Shown here in pieces: positions 37,960 through 49,700 of a stretch of DNA of 64,000 bases; the stretch's first letter is position 1; each line of letters starts with the position of its first letter. The notes beneath the pieces were generated by a model. It was not told where the DNA came from, searched no databases, and was given only the letters and a program-made list of their open reading frames with translations. The DNA lies in contig JBAMDO010000068.1 in the NCBI GenBank assembly GCA_037074765.1, forward strand, positions 1-64,000. Direction: 5' to 3'. Origin of the DNA: Mansonella perstans. Its lineage: Eukaryota > Nematoda > Chromadorea > Rhabditida > Onchocercidae. The position numbers and the translations under genes were made by a program.

Positions 37960-38568
37960 TTAAGCTTGGAAAACTATACTTGCAGCTGATGTTGTTTTGC
38001 TTGTACTTCGAGCTGTAATAAAAGTAGTTGCATTTGTTGTTTTAAATGTACGATTTGTTAATTGTTGTAAACTGCTGATCATCTTTGCATTGGAGTTCAC
38101 ACTATCATAACTTAACCAAATGGGATATTCCGCAGAAACATTTGTTTCTGAAATAGAAAAACTGCCCACTTATAAAGACCAACTAATCAAAAAATCAGGC
38201 CACTTGAATCTACATATATAAAGTATTTAAAGCTTACAGGAATAAAGGTATTTAAAATATTTTAAAAAATCTCTAGACAAGATTTGGTGCTTGAGAAGCT
38301 GGTATTTTACACTTAAGCTAAAGGTGAAAACTGACCCAAATACCATGAATTCAATTATGCTTTCAAAAATTGACCAAATTAAAAAAACCTAGCAATCATT
38401 TCATTGCAATTAAAAGCCAACTTTTAATCTAAAAAACATTACCATCTAAAGCTCCTAGAATGAGAATCACATGGAACAGAGTTATTGAAAAAAGTCTAAG
38501 CTCATGTCCTTTAGTAACATGAGAATGTGAATGCAGTGCATACACGACAAGTAATATACCAGCAGAAC
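37960..38568 (-). CDS. Two 3' exons of an unrecognised membrane protein
   Basis: Exons 38568-38443 and 38147-37960 (TAA) are joined by a standard GT-AG intron in matching phase. The first begins SAGILLVVYALHSHSHV, has the linker TKGHELRL, and then a second membrane segment (FSITLFHVILILGAL). The second encodes a hydrophilic Ser/Thr/Asn-rich tail with potential N-glycosylation sites (NVS, NRT, NAT) ending SAASIVFQA. The layout suggests a two- or multi-pass membrane protein whose 5' exons lie upstream (higher coordinates). Entry to 38568 requires a phase-1 donor. The short exon at 40381-40327 fits that phase but has not been proven to connect. No family is recognised. Confidence 0.5.
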
Positions 38569-38905
38569 CTAAAGTACAACCATCCATCAGAGTTATAAAA
38601 TTTGTAAAAAGCTACAATCACCACGCCTGTAGTATTTTTATGACTTATGGTTATGCAAATGTTGAAAGCATTAATGCTTGAAAAAAATGATCATAGTTCA
38701 TATGTAGATAGAATGATTCATTAAGTTCAAGAAGTGATACATTTTTTTCTGCATCGTTTCGAAAATTATCTACATGAATCGCTACTACTATTTCTTGAGC
38801 AGAATTAAATCCAAATAAGATTTAAATCACAAGAAATTTGTATTAGGTAGACCTTTCAAAAAAAAAAGTCTCACTTCAAACTTTGCGCTGAAATAAAACG
38901 CTAAA

Positions 38906-39121
38906 CTAAACTATAAGGAGATTGTAGGAATAAACTTGTAGAACCAAAAGTACAAGTAAGAAAAAAGCATAAGGAGCTAAATTTAACAAAGAAGCATTAA
39001 GAATGAAGTTAAAAGTAAAAAAAAAGTTCAAATAAATACGGTTAACAAAAAGACATGAAGTGAAACAAAAACATAAGTGCAATGTGATTATCAGTAACGA
39101 GTGAAAATGAAATGATTTCAT
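38906..39121 (-). other. Hydrophobic frame, doubtful exon
   Basis: A 71-codon minus-strand frame contains LAPYAFFLLVLLVLQ after an aaatttag acceptor and before gtttat. It would put a membrane segment in front of the exon at 38568, but the phases do not match (0 offered, 1 needed). It may be a polypyrimidine-rich intron. Confidence 0.15.
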
Positions 39122-39123
39122 TC

Positions 39124-39289
39124 CTATAGGAACATGTTAGAACTACAAACATTCAGAAAATTTTTCGTGCTCGGAGTATCCTCCATTTCCTTTAGACTTT
39201 CAACGCTTTGCCTTGCTTCGAATGTGCAACGTACACCTCGGTCTTGTGGAAGAAAAGCTAGTGCATCTTTGTCAGCTTGCAAGCTATAC
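39124..39289 (-). CDS. Candidate terminal exon, unrecognised
   Basis: After a ctgcag acceptor the minus strand stays open for 54 codons to a stop at 39126-39124. The peptide includes LPQDRGVRCTFEARQSVE and SLKEMEDTPSTKN. It looks coding by composition and is less AT-rich than its surroundings. It needs a phase-2 donor upstream, which I could not identify. It lies in the unusual 39.17-39.60 kb block described in the findings. Confidence 0.3.
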
Positions 39290-39552
39290 CTGCAGTTTGG
39301 TATCCCATAAGGTTTTCCATATCAAACAGGTTTCAATTCAAAGTATATCCACGGATAAGAGGGGCTCATTATATTTCAGGAAACCATTACTGGAAAAGGA
39401 AACTTGAATTCCAAGCCCGGAGAGACAGAGCTTGATTAATTCTATAAAGCCATTAATCTAAGAAAAAATCCCTATCCAAGCTCGCACAGATAGCCACCGG
39501 TTGAACCGGGGGAAGTTTGTAATAAAGAGTCTTCGTGCAAGATTGTGCATTC

Positions 39553-40381
39553 TTACAAAATCGGCAGCACAGGCCGAAGAATATAGTTATTTAAATTCCC
39601 TTCAAAATTAGGCATTAAATGTACGGAGATTCCCGATTTAATTTTATTCTGTAAGAAGAAAAGAAAGGTATTTTTTTTCATATTTTTAATGTTTCATAAC
39701 ATACACATAATTTCCCCTAAAAAAGAAAAACAGAAAGAAACAAATTGTATGGTACTGAAAGAAGTCGAATAATGTAAAACACACGACAAATAGAAATTAA
39801 AATCACAAATCTGGAGAAAATACTAACACTGTCATCCGGTTTCACTGCAAAAATACATGTCATCATAAGGATATTATATGTATGATAAAAAATCAAAATA
39901 TACTTTTGTAAACGAAAGCAGAAAAAAGATAGGGACATTGAGGACATCAGCTAAAAGTCAGATATGCTGAGGTAAGCTCGACATACTTATGGATAAAGAT
40001 GAGGAACAGTACCTCAATAAATATATGGCCAGTTGCAGACTGCAGATCCGAGTTGTGATAATCCAGCAGCTCAATCCGAATTGTTTCATAGAATCTTGTT
40101 AAATTTAATGGCAGAAGATCAGAAGATGTAAACCTCATTGTTTGAAGCTAAAGTTTTTGCAATCTTTGAAGTCTAATGATTGCTAAAATATAAGTAAGAG
40201 TGATCGTAGAAAATAAACGAATTAAGTTAATTAATGATTCTGAAAAAAGATAAATTGTGCTCAAACAAAATGTTTTGTACAAGATAGCACCCCAAGGAAG
40301 CAAAAGATGGAAGAAATCAGTATCACCCTGATCTACACCTGAGTCATCCAAACAGTTGACATATGATTTATCCGGATCCAT
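39553..40381 (-). CDS. Small unrecognised gene or 5' exons, several joins possible
   Basis: Four convincing minus-strand exon candidates: A 40381-40327 (ATG, MDPDKSYVNCLDDSGVDQ, ends phase 1); B 40147-40013 (an ATG 9 bases after an acceptor, MRFTSSDLLPLN and YETIRIELLDYHNSDLQ, ends phase 0); C 39844-39807 (VKPDDSVSIFSRF, enters phase 1); D 39648-39553 (NKIKSGISVHLMPNFEG, ends in a stop). A+C+D agree in phase and give 62 residues. B+D agree and give about 73. B cannot follow A in phase. A mutually exclusive first-exon arrangement, or two overlapping genes, would explain this. Exon A or C could also feed the membrane exons at 38.4 kb. No family is recognised. Confidence 0.4.
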
Positions 40382-40685
40382 GTTTGCACTGGGAGTTTAG
40401 TGCGAACAATAATTTTAAAACATGGTAAGACATAGAAAGGGCCTTTTTTAGAATTTGCAGGGAATTACAAATCACATAACAATGGTTCATAAACTTCAAT
40501 GAATAAACAAAACTTCACAAAAAGATTTTGATGGAAAGTAAAAGCAAAATTTGCATTAATCGATATTGCTAAACCGATTAATAATTCATGCGAATATAAT
40601 TTCTCAGCAATGGATAAATGCTTTTAAAATTGCAGATGTTAAGCACAATTGGGATTCATAGAAATAAGTAAAACTGATGAGCAAA
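40382..40685. other. Short gap downstream of the myosin gene
   Basis: About 300 bases between the myosin 3' end and the next minus-strand start. I see no exon. Confidence 0.5.
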
Positions 40686-40691
40686 TTTATT
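40686..40691 (-). terminator. Candidate poly(A) signal of the myosin gene
   Basis: AATAAA on the minus strand (tttatt on plus), 33 to 38 bases after the myosin stop codon, the expected spacing for a compact nematode 3' UTR. Confidence 0.6.
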
Positions 40692-40723
40692 TAGAACTTC
40701 GAAGCATAGAAATATTCGGTATT

Positions 40724-43700
40724 TCATTCAGCTAAATCTGAATGAGATGGTACACGTATAAAGCTAGCGCTTGCACTTAGACCCAGCGGAGCAATTGTTG
40801 AAGCTCGATTCTTTGAGCGAAGCTTTGCCAAGGAATTTTCAGCAATATCCGCCCGTTCATTGGCATCATCAAGTTGTGTTTGCAGCTGTCGATATTTGCC
40901 TAGATTAACTGCAGCTACTTCTTCCTGGAATGAATTACAGATTGAAGGGACCAATGCTAAACAAATCAGTGAAGATTTCAGATTTGCGTTCTATTCTATT
41001 AATCTGAATTTTTGGTTATAAAAGTTTTATTATTTATGACAAATCATCAAAACTAAATTTCTTTTGTTTTTTCGATTTATATGAAGGATTCTTCAAATTT
41101 GAACTTTTTATACCTTATGTATGAAGTAGAACAAAAAATTTAAGCTTACCGCCTCTTCAACCTGCCGTTTGAATATTTTTATTTTCATTTGCAGTTTATC
41201 AACTAGTTCCGTTAACCGATCATTGTTCTTCCTGTCTTCTTCGCACTGCAACATCCAAATAACAATTTGCAAAGAAAAATTTAAATTTCTTATCAGTTAA
41301 TCGAAAATTTTAACGTTTCAACTTATACTTACCTGGAATAGCAGTTCTTTGATTCGTCTATCACTCTTTTTCAGTTCTTTTTCATAATCTGAACTTCGTC
41401 TTTGTTCACCATCCAACTCCTGTTCCAGTTCCCGGATGCGCATCTCCAATTTGGCAATGATTTTTTGTCCACTACGCAGTGCTGCCTGTTCTGCTTCGTC
41501 CAAACGCATCTGAAAATTGAAAAAATTATCATCCTAAAAAAAGGAAAGGGCTCTTTAACTTCTTTGAAGATTTTATTTCATCAAACTCTGAAGCCTATAA
41601 ATTACACATTGCCACGGTAAACCTTTGAATTCGTACCAAAATTTTACCTGCATTTCTTTGATTTGTACTTCGAGTGCGCGGCGCATTCTTTCTATATGCG
41701 ACGAGTGCTCTTGTTCTTGACGCAACTCTTCTGCAAGTCGTGCTGCATCCGCGGATGCTTGCTTTAGCATTTCATCAGTATTTTTAAGCTGTGATATTAC
41801 GTCGTCTAATTCTACCTGAAATTCCAGCCAAAAACTTTTCCCTATTTTCTCGGAAAAATAGGAACCATATTCATTTAATTTATGTTTAAATAAATATTTC
41901 GTTTTTTATTGTAAAATTATAAAACAGACTGTAAGAAATATAAAAGCTTACGTGGACAGTTTGTAACTCAGACTCCAACTTTCTCTTTGTATTGTTAATC
42001 GCATTAACCTGATTAGTTAAATCGTTTACTGCTTCACGTAATTCAATAGCATCCTGCTCAGCTGCGCGACGAGCACGTTCAGCCTGTAATCACATCAGAG
42101 TCATGTTTACTACTTTCTTGAATCCGATGATTTTAATTTACTGACTATATAACCTACCGTTTCAGCTTGATTGGCAAGTTCATCTTTTTCGGCTTGCAGA
42201 ATAGCTGCCCTCTTCTGCATATGAGCTAACTGCTCCCTGAAATCAAAATTATGATTCTGATCTGATTCGATTAGAAAAAAAGAACTATTTCTTATCATTG
42301 TTTGCAACTTTAACTTCGAATTTATCTATAATTAGATTTTATGGACAAAATAAGAAGGAAACTGACGCAAGGTCATCTTTTTGTCTTTGCTCATCTTCAA
42401 CCTGCACCTGCAATTCTCGGATCTGTTCCTGATACCGCTTTATTGTTTTCTGGGCATCTGCATTTGCTCTGTTAGCATGGTCAAGAGCTACTTCAAGTTC
42501 CTGAAAAGAAACGTGTTACATGAGGTCTGGCATGAATTTAATCGAGGATTATTTGATATTAATTTATAACTTATCAACCCGTTGCTAATGCTATTCACTT
42601 TTGAATATTATAATGAATTCCGCTCCAAAGGACAAAAATTACTGACATTGATATCTTGCTCAAGTTTTTTCTTGATACGTAATGCTTCTTGTTTAGCTTT
42701 CAATTCCGCTTCAAGAGTTGCTTGCATGCTTTCAAGAGCTCGCTGGTGATTCTTACGGGTATTCTCGAATTCTTCTTCCTTCTCCTGTATTCTCTTCTCG
42801 ATCTCAGCACGCACTTGCGATACTTCCACCTACAAATGGATAGTATCAAACATCAATTAATTAGCTTTTCCTTCCAAAAATTCTTTCTCTTCCCGAAGTT
42901 TTTGAATTTTAAACTGACTGCCATATTTCAACTGCTATATTTTTTTTCACGTTAAAAAAGTTACCTGTGCTCGCAAAACTTTGGCTTCTTCAGCTTCCAG
43001 AGCAGACTCAGCATCATCCAGAGCTTTCTGCAAATCCTCCTTTTCACTTTCAATACGACGCAATATTTTCTGCAGTTCGTGTACCGATCGTCCACCTTCG
43101 GTTAATTGATCAGTTAGATCCTTGATTTCTAACGAGAGCGATTTGTTTTCGCGACGTAAGCTTTCCATTTGCTGTAAAATTTTCAGACTTATTTAATTCA
43201 AAAATTTTAGTTTTTATTTCACTGGTCTGGAAATAACTCATTCAGTGTCTATTCATGCATACAATTCACTATTTCTCATTTTTATATTTTTTATAAACTA
43301 AAAAGTGAAGGTATTCACTTCAAGCAATTCATCTTGTGCACTCTTGGCTTTGAATAACTCGGTAGAGAGATTACGATTGTCACGCTGGGCCGCTTCAAGT
43401 TCAGCTGCCAAATCATCACATTTCTTTTTCCATTCTTCGATTATATGGTCAAATAACCGTTGTTTTTTTTCTAAAGATGCTGCATACGCTGCTGCACGTT
43501 CGACATCAACCTGAATTTCTCATCATTTCAAGTAAATAAATTTCATTTTTTAAAATAATAAATATTTTAATGTCAACATGAATTTTTATATCTCACACTT
43601 ATTATTAGTAATTTTTGTAGAAAATAAAGGTATGTTGTTAGCATTATTTAAATATTCTTGAAACTCACTTTTCATGGGAATTAGACATTGCTGCACATAG

Positions 43701-46700
43701 ACTTTATAACTAACAGAATAATCAGCCAAGTAAGAGTTTATCAAATGAGCAGAAAAAGTACCTGCGCATCATCCAAATCGCCCATCAGCTTATGCCTGGT
43801 CTTTTCCAGCGACATAATTTTCGCATTTGCTGCTTCATTTACATCCGTAAGATCTTGCACTTTTTCCATAAGCTTGCGTCTGAATTTTGAATTTTGTATG
43901 CAAATTCTATGCAAAGAACCAATTAATGCTTAGGTCAAATTGTTGAAAACGATTAAAATTTCTAACCAAAAACTTATTTCAGTTTCAACAATTTCAAGAC
44001 TTTACTTGGCTTCTTCAATTTCTTCCATCTTTGCCAGTCCTTCTCCCTCAAATCGTGCTTTCCATTGTTGAATTTCAGCGTTCAGTTTACTCATTTGACG
44101 TAAGCATTCTGCTTTAGCCTAAAATAAAATAAATGAAAGGTTGTGAAGAAACAGAAATGAGTAAATTTAAAGTTGAAAAATGAATAAGATTATAACATGT
44201 TATAACCTCAGATTCTTCATCAGCATGAATGCGCAGATTATCATTTTGATGCTCCAAATTTTTCACTTGTGCTGTGAGATTCTGTCGTTCTCTAAAGAAC
44301 ATTTAAATTTTGGTTGCAAAATTGTAAGTGTTCAGGAAATATAAAAGAAAGAAATGAAACTGCAGGTTTATAAATGAAATTCGGAAATTTTATAATTTAA
44401 TTATGTAAGAGTACGGGTGCTTTTAACCTTGATTCTTCCTCAGCCACACGTTTCGCTTCTTCCAGCTGACTTAAAAGTTGCGCTTTTAATCGATGAAGTC
44501 CATTAACCTATAAGAATCAAGCCAGTTGAACTTGTTAAAAACTTAAGTCAGTTATCGTAACAAAAGAAACGACTTCAAAAATAATATTCTTTGTTATAGT
44601 AGCTAATTAGATTAATATCAGAAAAATGATTAGCTAAATTCAATTTAAGTCGAATTGAGACATTTCAAGCAGTTAAATGAGAACACCTGATTCTCCAAAT
44701 CCTCTAACTGTCGCGACAAGTCGTTATTCTCATTCGATAGCCTGTTCTTTAATGCCGTGAAGTCATTAATTGTACGCGTCTAAAAAAATTTCTTTAATCA
44801 GAAAATTATATCGTAATAGCAAATGAACTAATTTCCGAAATGATAGTTTGAAATGAATTAAGTATTCCAATGTCATATAATTTTGGAAATTATAATATAC
44901 AAAAACAGTCTGCCATTCTTCGTTTGCATAAAATGTTCTTTCGCCGCATTAAAATCCCTCAGAAAAACATATTTTCTCTTCAGCTCAGTACGCCTCCTAG
45001 TAAACCACTGGTCCTGATTTTGCTTTTTTTTTGATGATAAACATTTAATTTGCATATTTGATTCAACTTTCGTTACCTGTTCGTCGGCTTTTGTTTGAAG
45101 CTCAGAAAATTGCATTTCCAGCATTTTGGATTGTTTCTCAAATTCCTGCTTCTGCCTGCTCTGAGCATCAGCATTTGCGTTTGCTTCTTCCAGATCTCGA
45201 AGCGTTTGTGCTTTATCTTTATCCAATTTAGCTTTCAACTTCTGCAGCTGTTCTAATTGATCACTGAGTTCCGCAACCGCATCATTATGTTTTTTTCGCA
45301 GTGTCGAGATTTGTAACTCGTGGTTCATACTGTTTTCCTAAAATCATAATGGATTTCTGAGTGAGAGGAAAAATAATAAAATTGAAATTTATTTTGATAG
45401 ATTTTATACAAATAATTCGAAGGAAATAAGCTTGTGTACTTCCAAGTCCCTTTTCAATTTTGCCATTTCGGCTTCACGTTTTTTATTTATTTCAATTTGC
45501 GCCGCAGTAGCACCGCCTTGTTCATCTAAACGCTGCGTTATTTCATCCAATTCGTGTTGTAGATCTCCTTTTAAACGATCTAATTTACTACGTGATTGTC
45601 GCTCTTGCTCCAAATCTTCTTGAAGTTCAGCAATACTGAAACAAAACAGATAAACTAATTATTAGCAAATCTATTTAAATTTTTACTTCATATGAAAAGT
45701 TTCTATCATCTAAGTGCTTATCGGAATTCAGCCATATAATTAATTAGTCACCGCTCTTCCAGTTCCCTGATTTGTTTTTGAAGCTTGTTGACCAACGATT
45801 GTTCTCCGTCAAGCTTACCAACTGTAGCCATCAAGTCTGCATCTTTCCTTCAATTAAAATGTCATAAATTTGAACAGAAATTAAAGGAAAATTAAAAAAT
45901 CAAATCAGATTATTCTCTTTTTACCGTCAAATCACAAATTTACCAAAGCAATTTTAAGCTATTCTGATGGTAATTATTCAGTCTCACTTTACATTCATGT
46001 TCTCCTACCTCTTTAGAACTTGCTCAATGTCATGTTTTTGTTTATTGATTTCATCCATATTTTCTTGGGCAACTTTCAATTCACCTTCCACTTTTCTCTT
46101 AGCTTTTTCCAAATCCAAGCGCATACGTTTTTCACGTTCAAGTTTTTCCTCCATCTAAAAGTAGTCAGTTTTACTTCATCAAAATTAGAACAGTTTTGTT
46201 GTATCATTTTTAAACTGGTTCATTAGAAATTATAATTAAACAGATAATTTCTTGGTAACTTAGCTACGAATTAGTCAGAATCCATAAATTTATATATGGC
46301 AGAGGCAAAAGCTTGTGCTAACATTATCCAATTCCTGTTCGATTTTTGTCTTAGACCGTTGCATGTAATTAACTTTGTCTTCTTCGGCTTGCAGGTCTTC
46401 CATCAGTTTTCTATTCATCTAGAAATCCATTACTAATAACATGAATTCAGAAGGAAATTTACAACTCTTTTTGAAGTAAAATGTGGTTTAAACAAATTTA
46501 AAATAGTTCGCTAATACAGCTTGAATAAAAAATTAAAAGGAACGTGAAAAAAAAGACAAGAAAAAGTAAAAAAGGAAATAAGTAAAAATTTAAAATAAAT
46601 TAAGAAACACCAAGAAATTGTAATTTGAAATTTTTCAATTTATCCATTATCCTTTTTCGCTCAACAATTTTTGATTTATATTTTGCTTTATTTAATTTTT

Positions 46701-49700
46701 TCTTAAATTTGAAAGTAAAAATATTAATTTGACACCTCTTCTTGTTGTTTCTTTTCTTTGCTCATGCGAGCAACTGCTTCATCCTGACTAGCCATTTCTC
46801 CTTGCAATGAACGAATATTCTGTTCACGAGATTGCTTCTCACTTTCAGCTTTTCGTAATGACATCTCTAGTTCCTAAATTTATTTATTTTAGATCAGTTT
46901 TATTGTTCATTAAACTACTGAAACAAATAATGCAAGTGAAATTACATTTCCGTTTGAAATGATTGAGTTTCATACCTGATTTTTTCTTTTCAAGTCACTG
47001 ACTTCTTGTTCACTCTTCTTTTTAGCACGATTCAAATTTTCATTTCGATCTTCCATTTCTGCAACGCGATCGCTTAAGTCTTGCAGTTTCCGTTCCATAT
47101 CCGCTTTCATTGCGTTTAATTTTTTGACTCGTTCCTCAGCATCAGCTGAATGTGCCTTTTCTTTTTCCAAATTTGCAAATAATTGATTTTTCTCATCGGT
47201 TAAACCGGCAATCTAAAATTCGTCTCCTTAAGTATATCCTTATTATCAAAAGAAAGAGGGCTGATTCAGACAAAATAATACGCAATTTTTAAGCTTCTTT
47301 TTAGTTCCATTCATTTCTTATTATTCTCTTTGTCTTACTTATTATAATTTTTATAAAGTCAAAAGAACTTCATTATAATCATAGTGCAACAAAACAAAAA
47401 ATGTTAAGAATAAAGTCATAAATGATTTCTGCCTGGGTTGTATTGGTGTACTTAAAATTGTAATTCATTTTTGTACACACTGAATTAGCGGAAAGGTTAT
47501 GAAAACAATTGCTCTACAATCTTTTCGTCCTGCGAAAATGTAACTTTCGAACATCAAAATGCTTTTCGATTTGCAAAAAGCATAAAGGTGAATAAAATTT
47601 AATTGAAATAAATCAAAATTTTGCCAATTTATATTTAAAGAGATGAAAAGATGATGCATTGCGAAAACGAAACTTTTTCGATGCATCGTTCTGAGGATAT
47701 TTATTTCCAAGTGTCACATATACCAGAAATAATTAATCATTCCACTTTCTTTCTTTATCTTTATGGCAATAAACTTTTTTTTCCGCTTCGTTATTCAGAA
47801 AATTTTGCTTTTTATTGTGAAAAATGGAACAGTTCGTTTTGTACCGAATGAAAGGTCAGGCTATTTTGCTCAGGTAGTTAAAATTCGCAATATCTTAAAC
47901 TAATTTTAATAAATTGGTGGAGTTTTTGAGGTAACAGTGACAATTCTAATAATCAGTAACATTGGAAGAGATACAAACTTATAATTTTAATGATAGTATT
48001 AGTTAGTATAAAAAATTTTTTTGCATTATAGCCATTTTTATGAAAATACTACTGAATTAGATATCATTCACCTGTGTTTCTAATTCTCTTCGATTTCCTT
48101 CCTCTTTCAGCAGTGCTTCTTCTAAATCCTTAATTTTTTTGCTCAATTCACCCATTTCTTCCACTTCCTTGCCAGCCTTCAACATTGGCTTTACACGACC
48201 ATATAATTTAAACCAATCCCAAGTGCGGACTAGACACCATATACGAATGTTACGCTGGATCATCAGCAAACCTGAAATTAACTTTTTTAGTGTAGAGATA
48301 TCAGCTACCAAAATTTTGTAACTTATTTCAAGCTAAAAAGTATCAAAATAACGCCATTCTTTTTGCTGAAAAAACGATTGGGAGGATTTAATTCTAATGC
48401 ATGATTTTTTAATGCTATTTCATTACAAATTGCATTCCTTAATTTATTTAACGGCGGAAATCCATGCAAAAGCAATAGAAAGTCGCAAATTTTTTCCAAA
48501 TTCAAATAAAAAAGAGTATCTACTGGAAAGGAGTCCAAGGAGGAAAGAAATAAACAAGCTATTCCAAAGCAAATTTAAGGAAGCAAATTAAATTACCTGA
48601 CTTCTGATGCATCCGACGTTTTCTATCAGTTAAACCCAAGAAACCTCGAATATGCGACTGCAAGTTTGTCATTATACCACGTAATGCTTCGTCACGCAAA
48701 TCCTCAAGACGAGCCAAGATACCGGCTTTGAAGAAGATTTTGGTTGAGCCCAATTTGAATTCGTCTTCATTCAATTTACCAGTACTACACAAAAAATCAG
48801 TGATACCCTTTGATGCAGCTTTCTCATCTGCATTTTTCGCTGCGTCAGCAGCAATGACAGCATAACGATGTTTGAAATCAGAATAGATCATCCTATTCGG
48901 AAAGCCTTTACGACAAATTCGAATACCCTCTAGCACACCGTTACAGGTCAGTTGATTTAATACCAATGCCGAATCGATAACACCTAAGAATCATCATTCA
49001 AAATGAATCAACTAATCATTCATATGCTTTAAAATGTATAGTACAATATTCTTGCTTTGCTTCCCAATAGATTTTCATTTAAATGAATCTTAAGTAATTT
49101 AATGACGAGAGGACGCGGATGCCGCTTTATTCAGTTTCTTTCAGTCTGATACGTATTTCCAATTTATAACTTACCACTAGCTTTCTTTTCGTTTGGTATA
49201 ATACAACGGATGAAGTGCGGATGTGTCTGATAAAGCATAGTCATTAAGTTGTTCAATGATTCGCGATACATCATGGAGACTGTCATAAATGACGATGATT
49301 TACCCTTCTTACGTCCACCCTCTAAAATGATCAGAAAAAGTTCATGCTAATTTGCTGATCTGATTTACTCAAGTGATGTTGATAACTTAATACTATTTAA
49401 GTTTCTCTTTCATTTAAGCCCACTGTTGTTAATTTATCCCAGCAGAAAAACTAAAAGCCCTCCTATTCGCATCTTTATATAAATATTTGCATTTTTTCTT
49501 GTCAGTTTGAGAATTAGTATAAGTTCTATGATTAAGATTTTAGTTTTTCAGGAATAAGTACTTTCTTCAAGAAATCAGAAAGGACTCTATTTCTATTGAA
49601 AACAAAATTAAACAAACAGTTTCATCACTTCTGAAATATTTTGTAAAAATTTTAAATCTCGTTTTCAAATTTCTCCAGGCTCTCCAAATTAAGTCTTAAT

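Noticed and set aside
38906..39121. Hydrophobic frame considered as a transmembrane exon
   Set aside because: Phase does not match the following exon, and long T-rich polypyrimidine tracts in introns produce Phe/Leu-rich frames by themselves.
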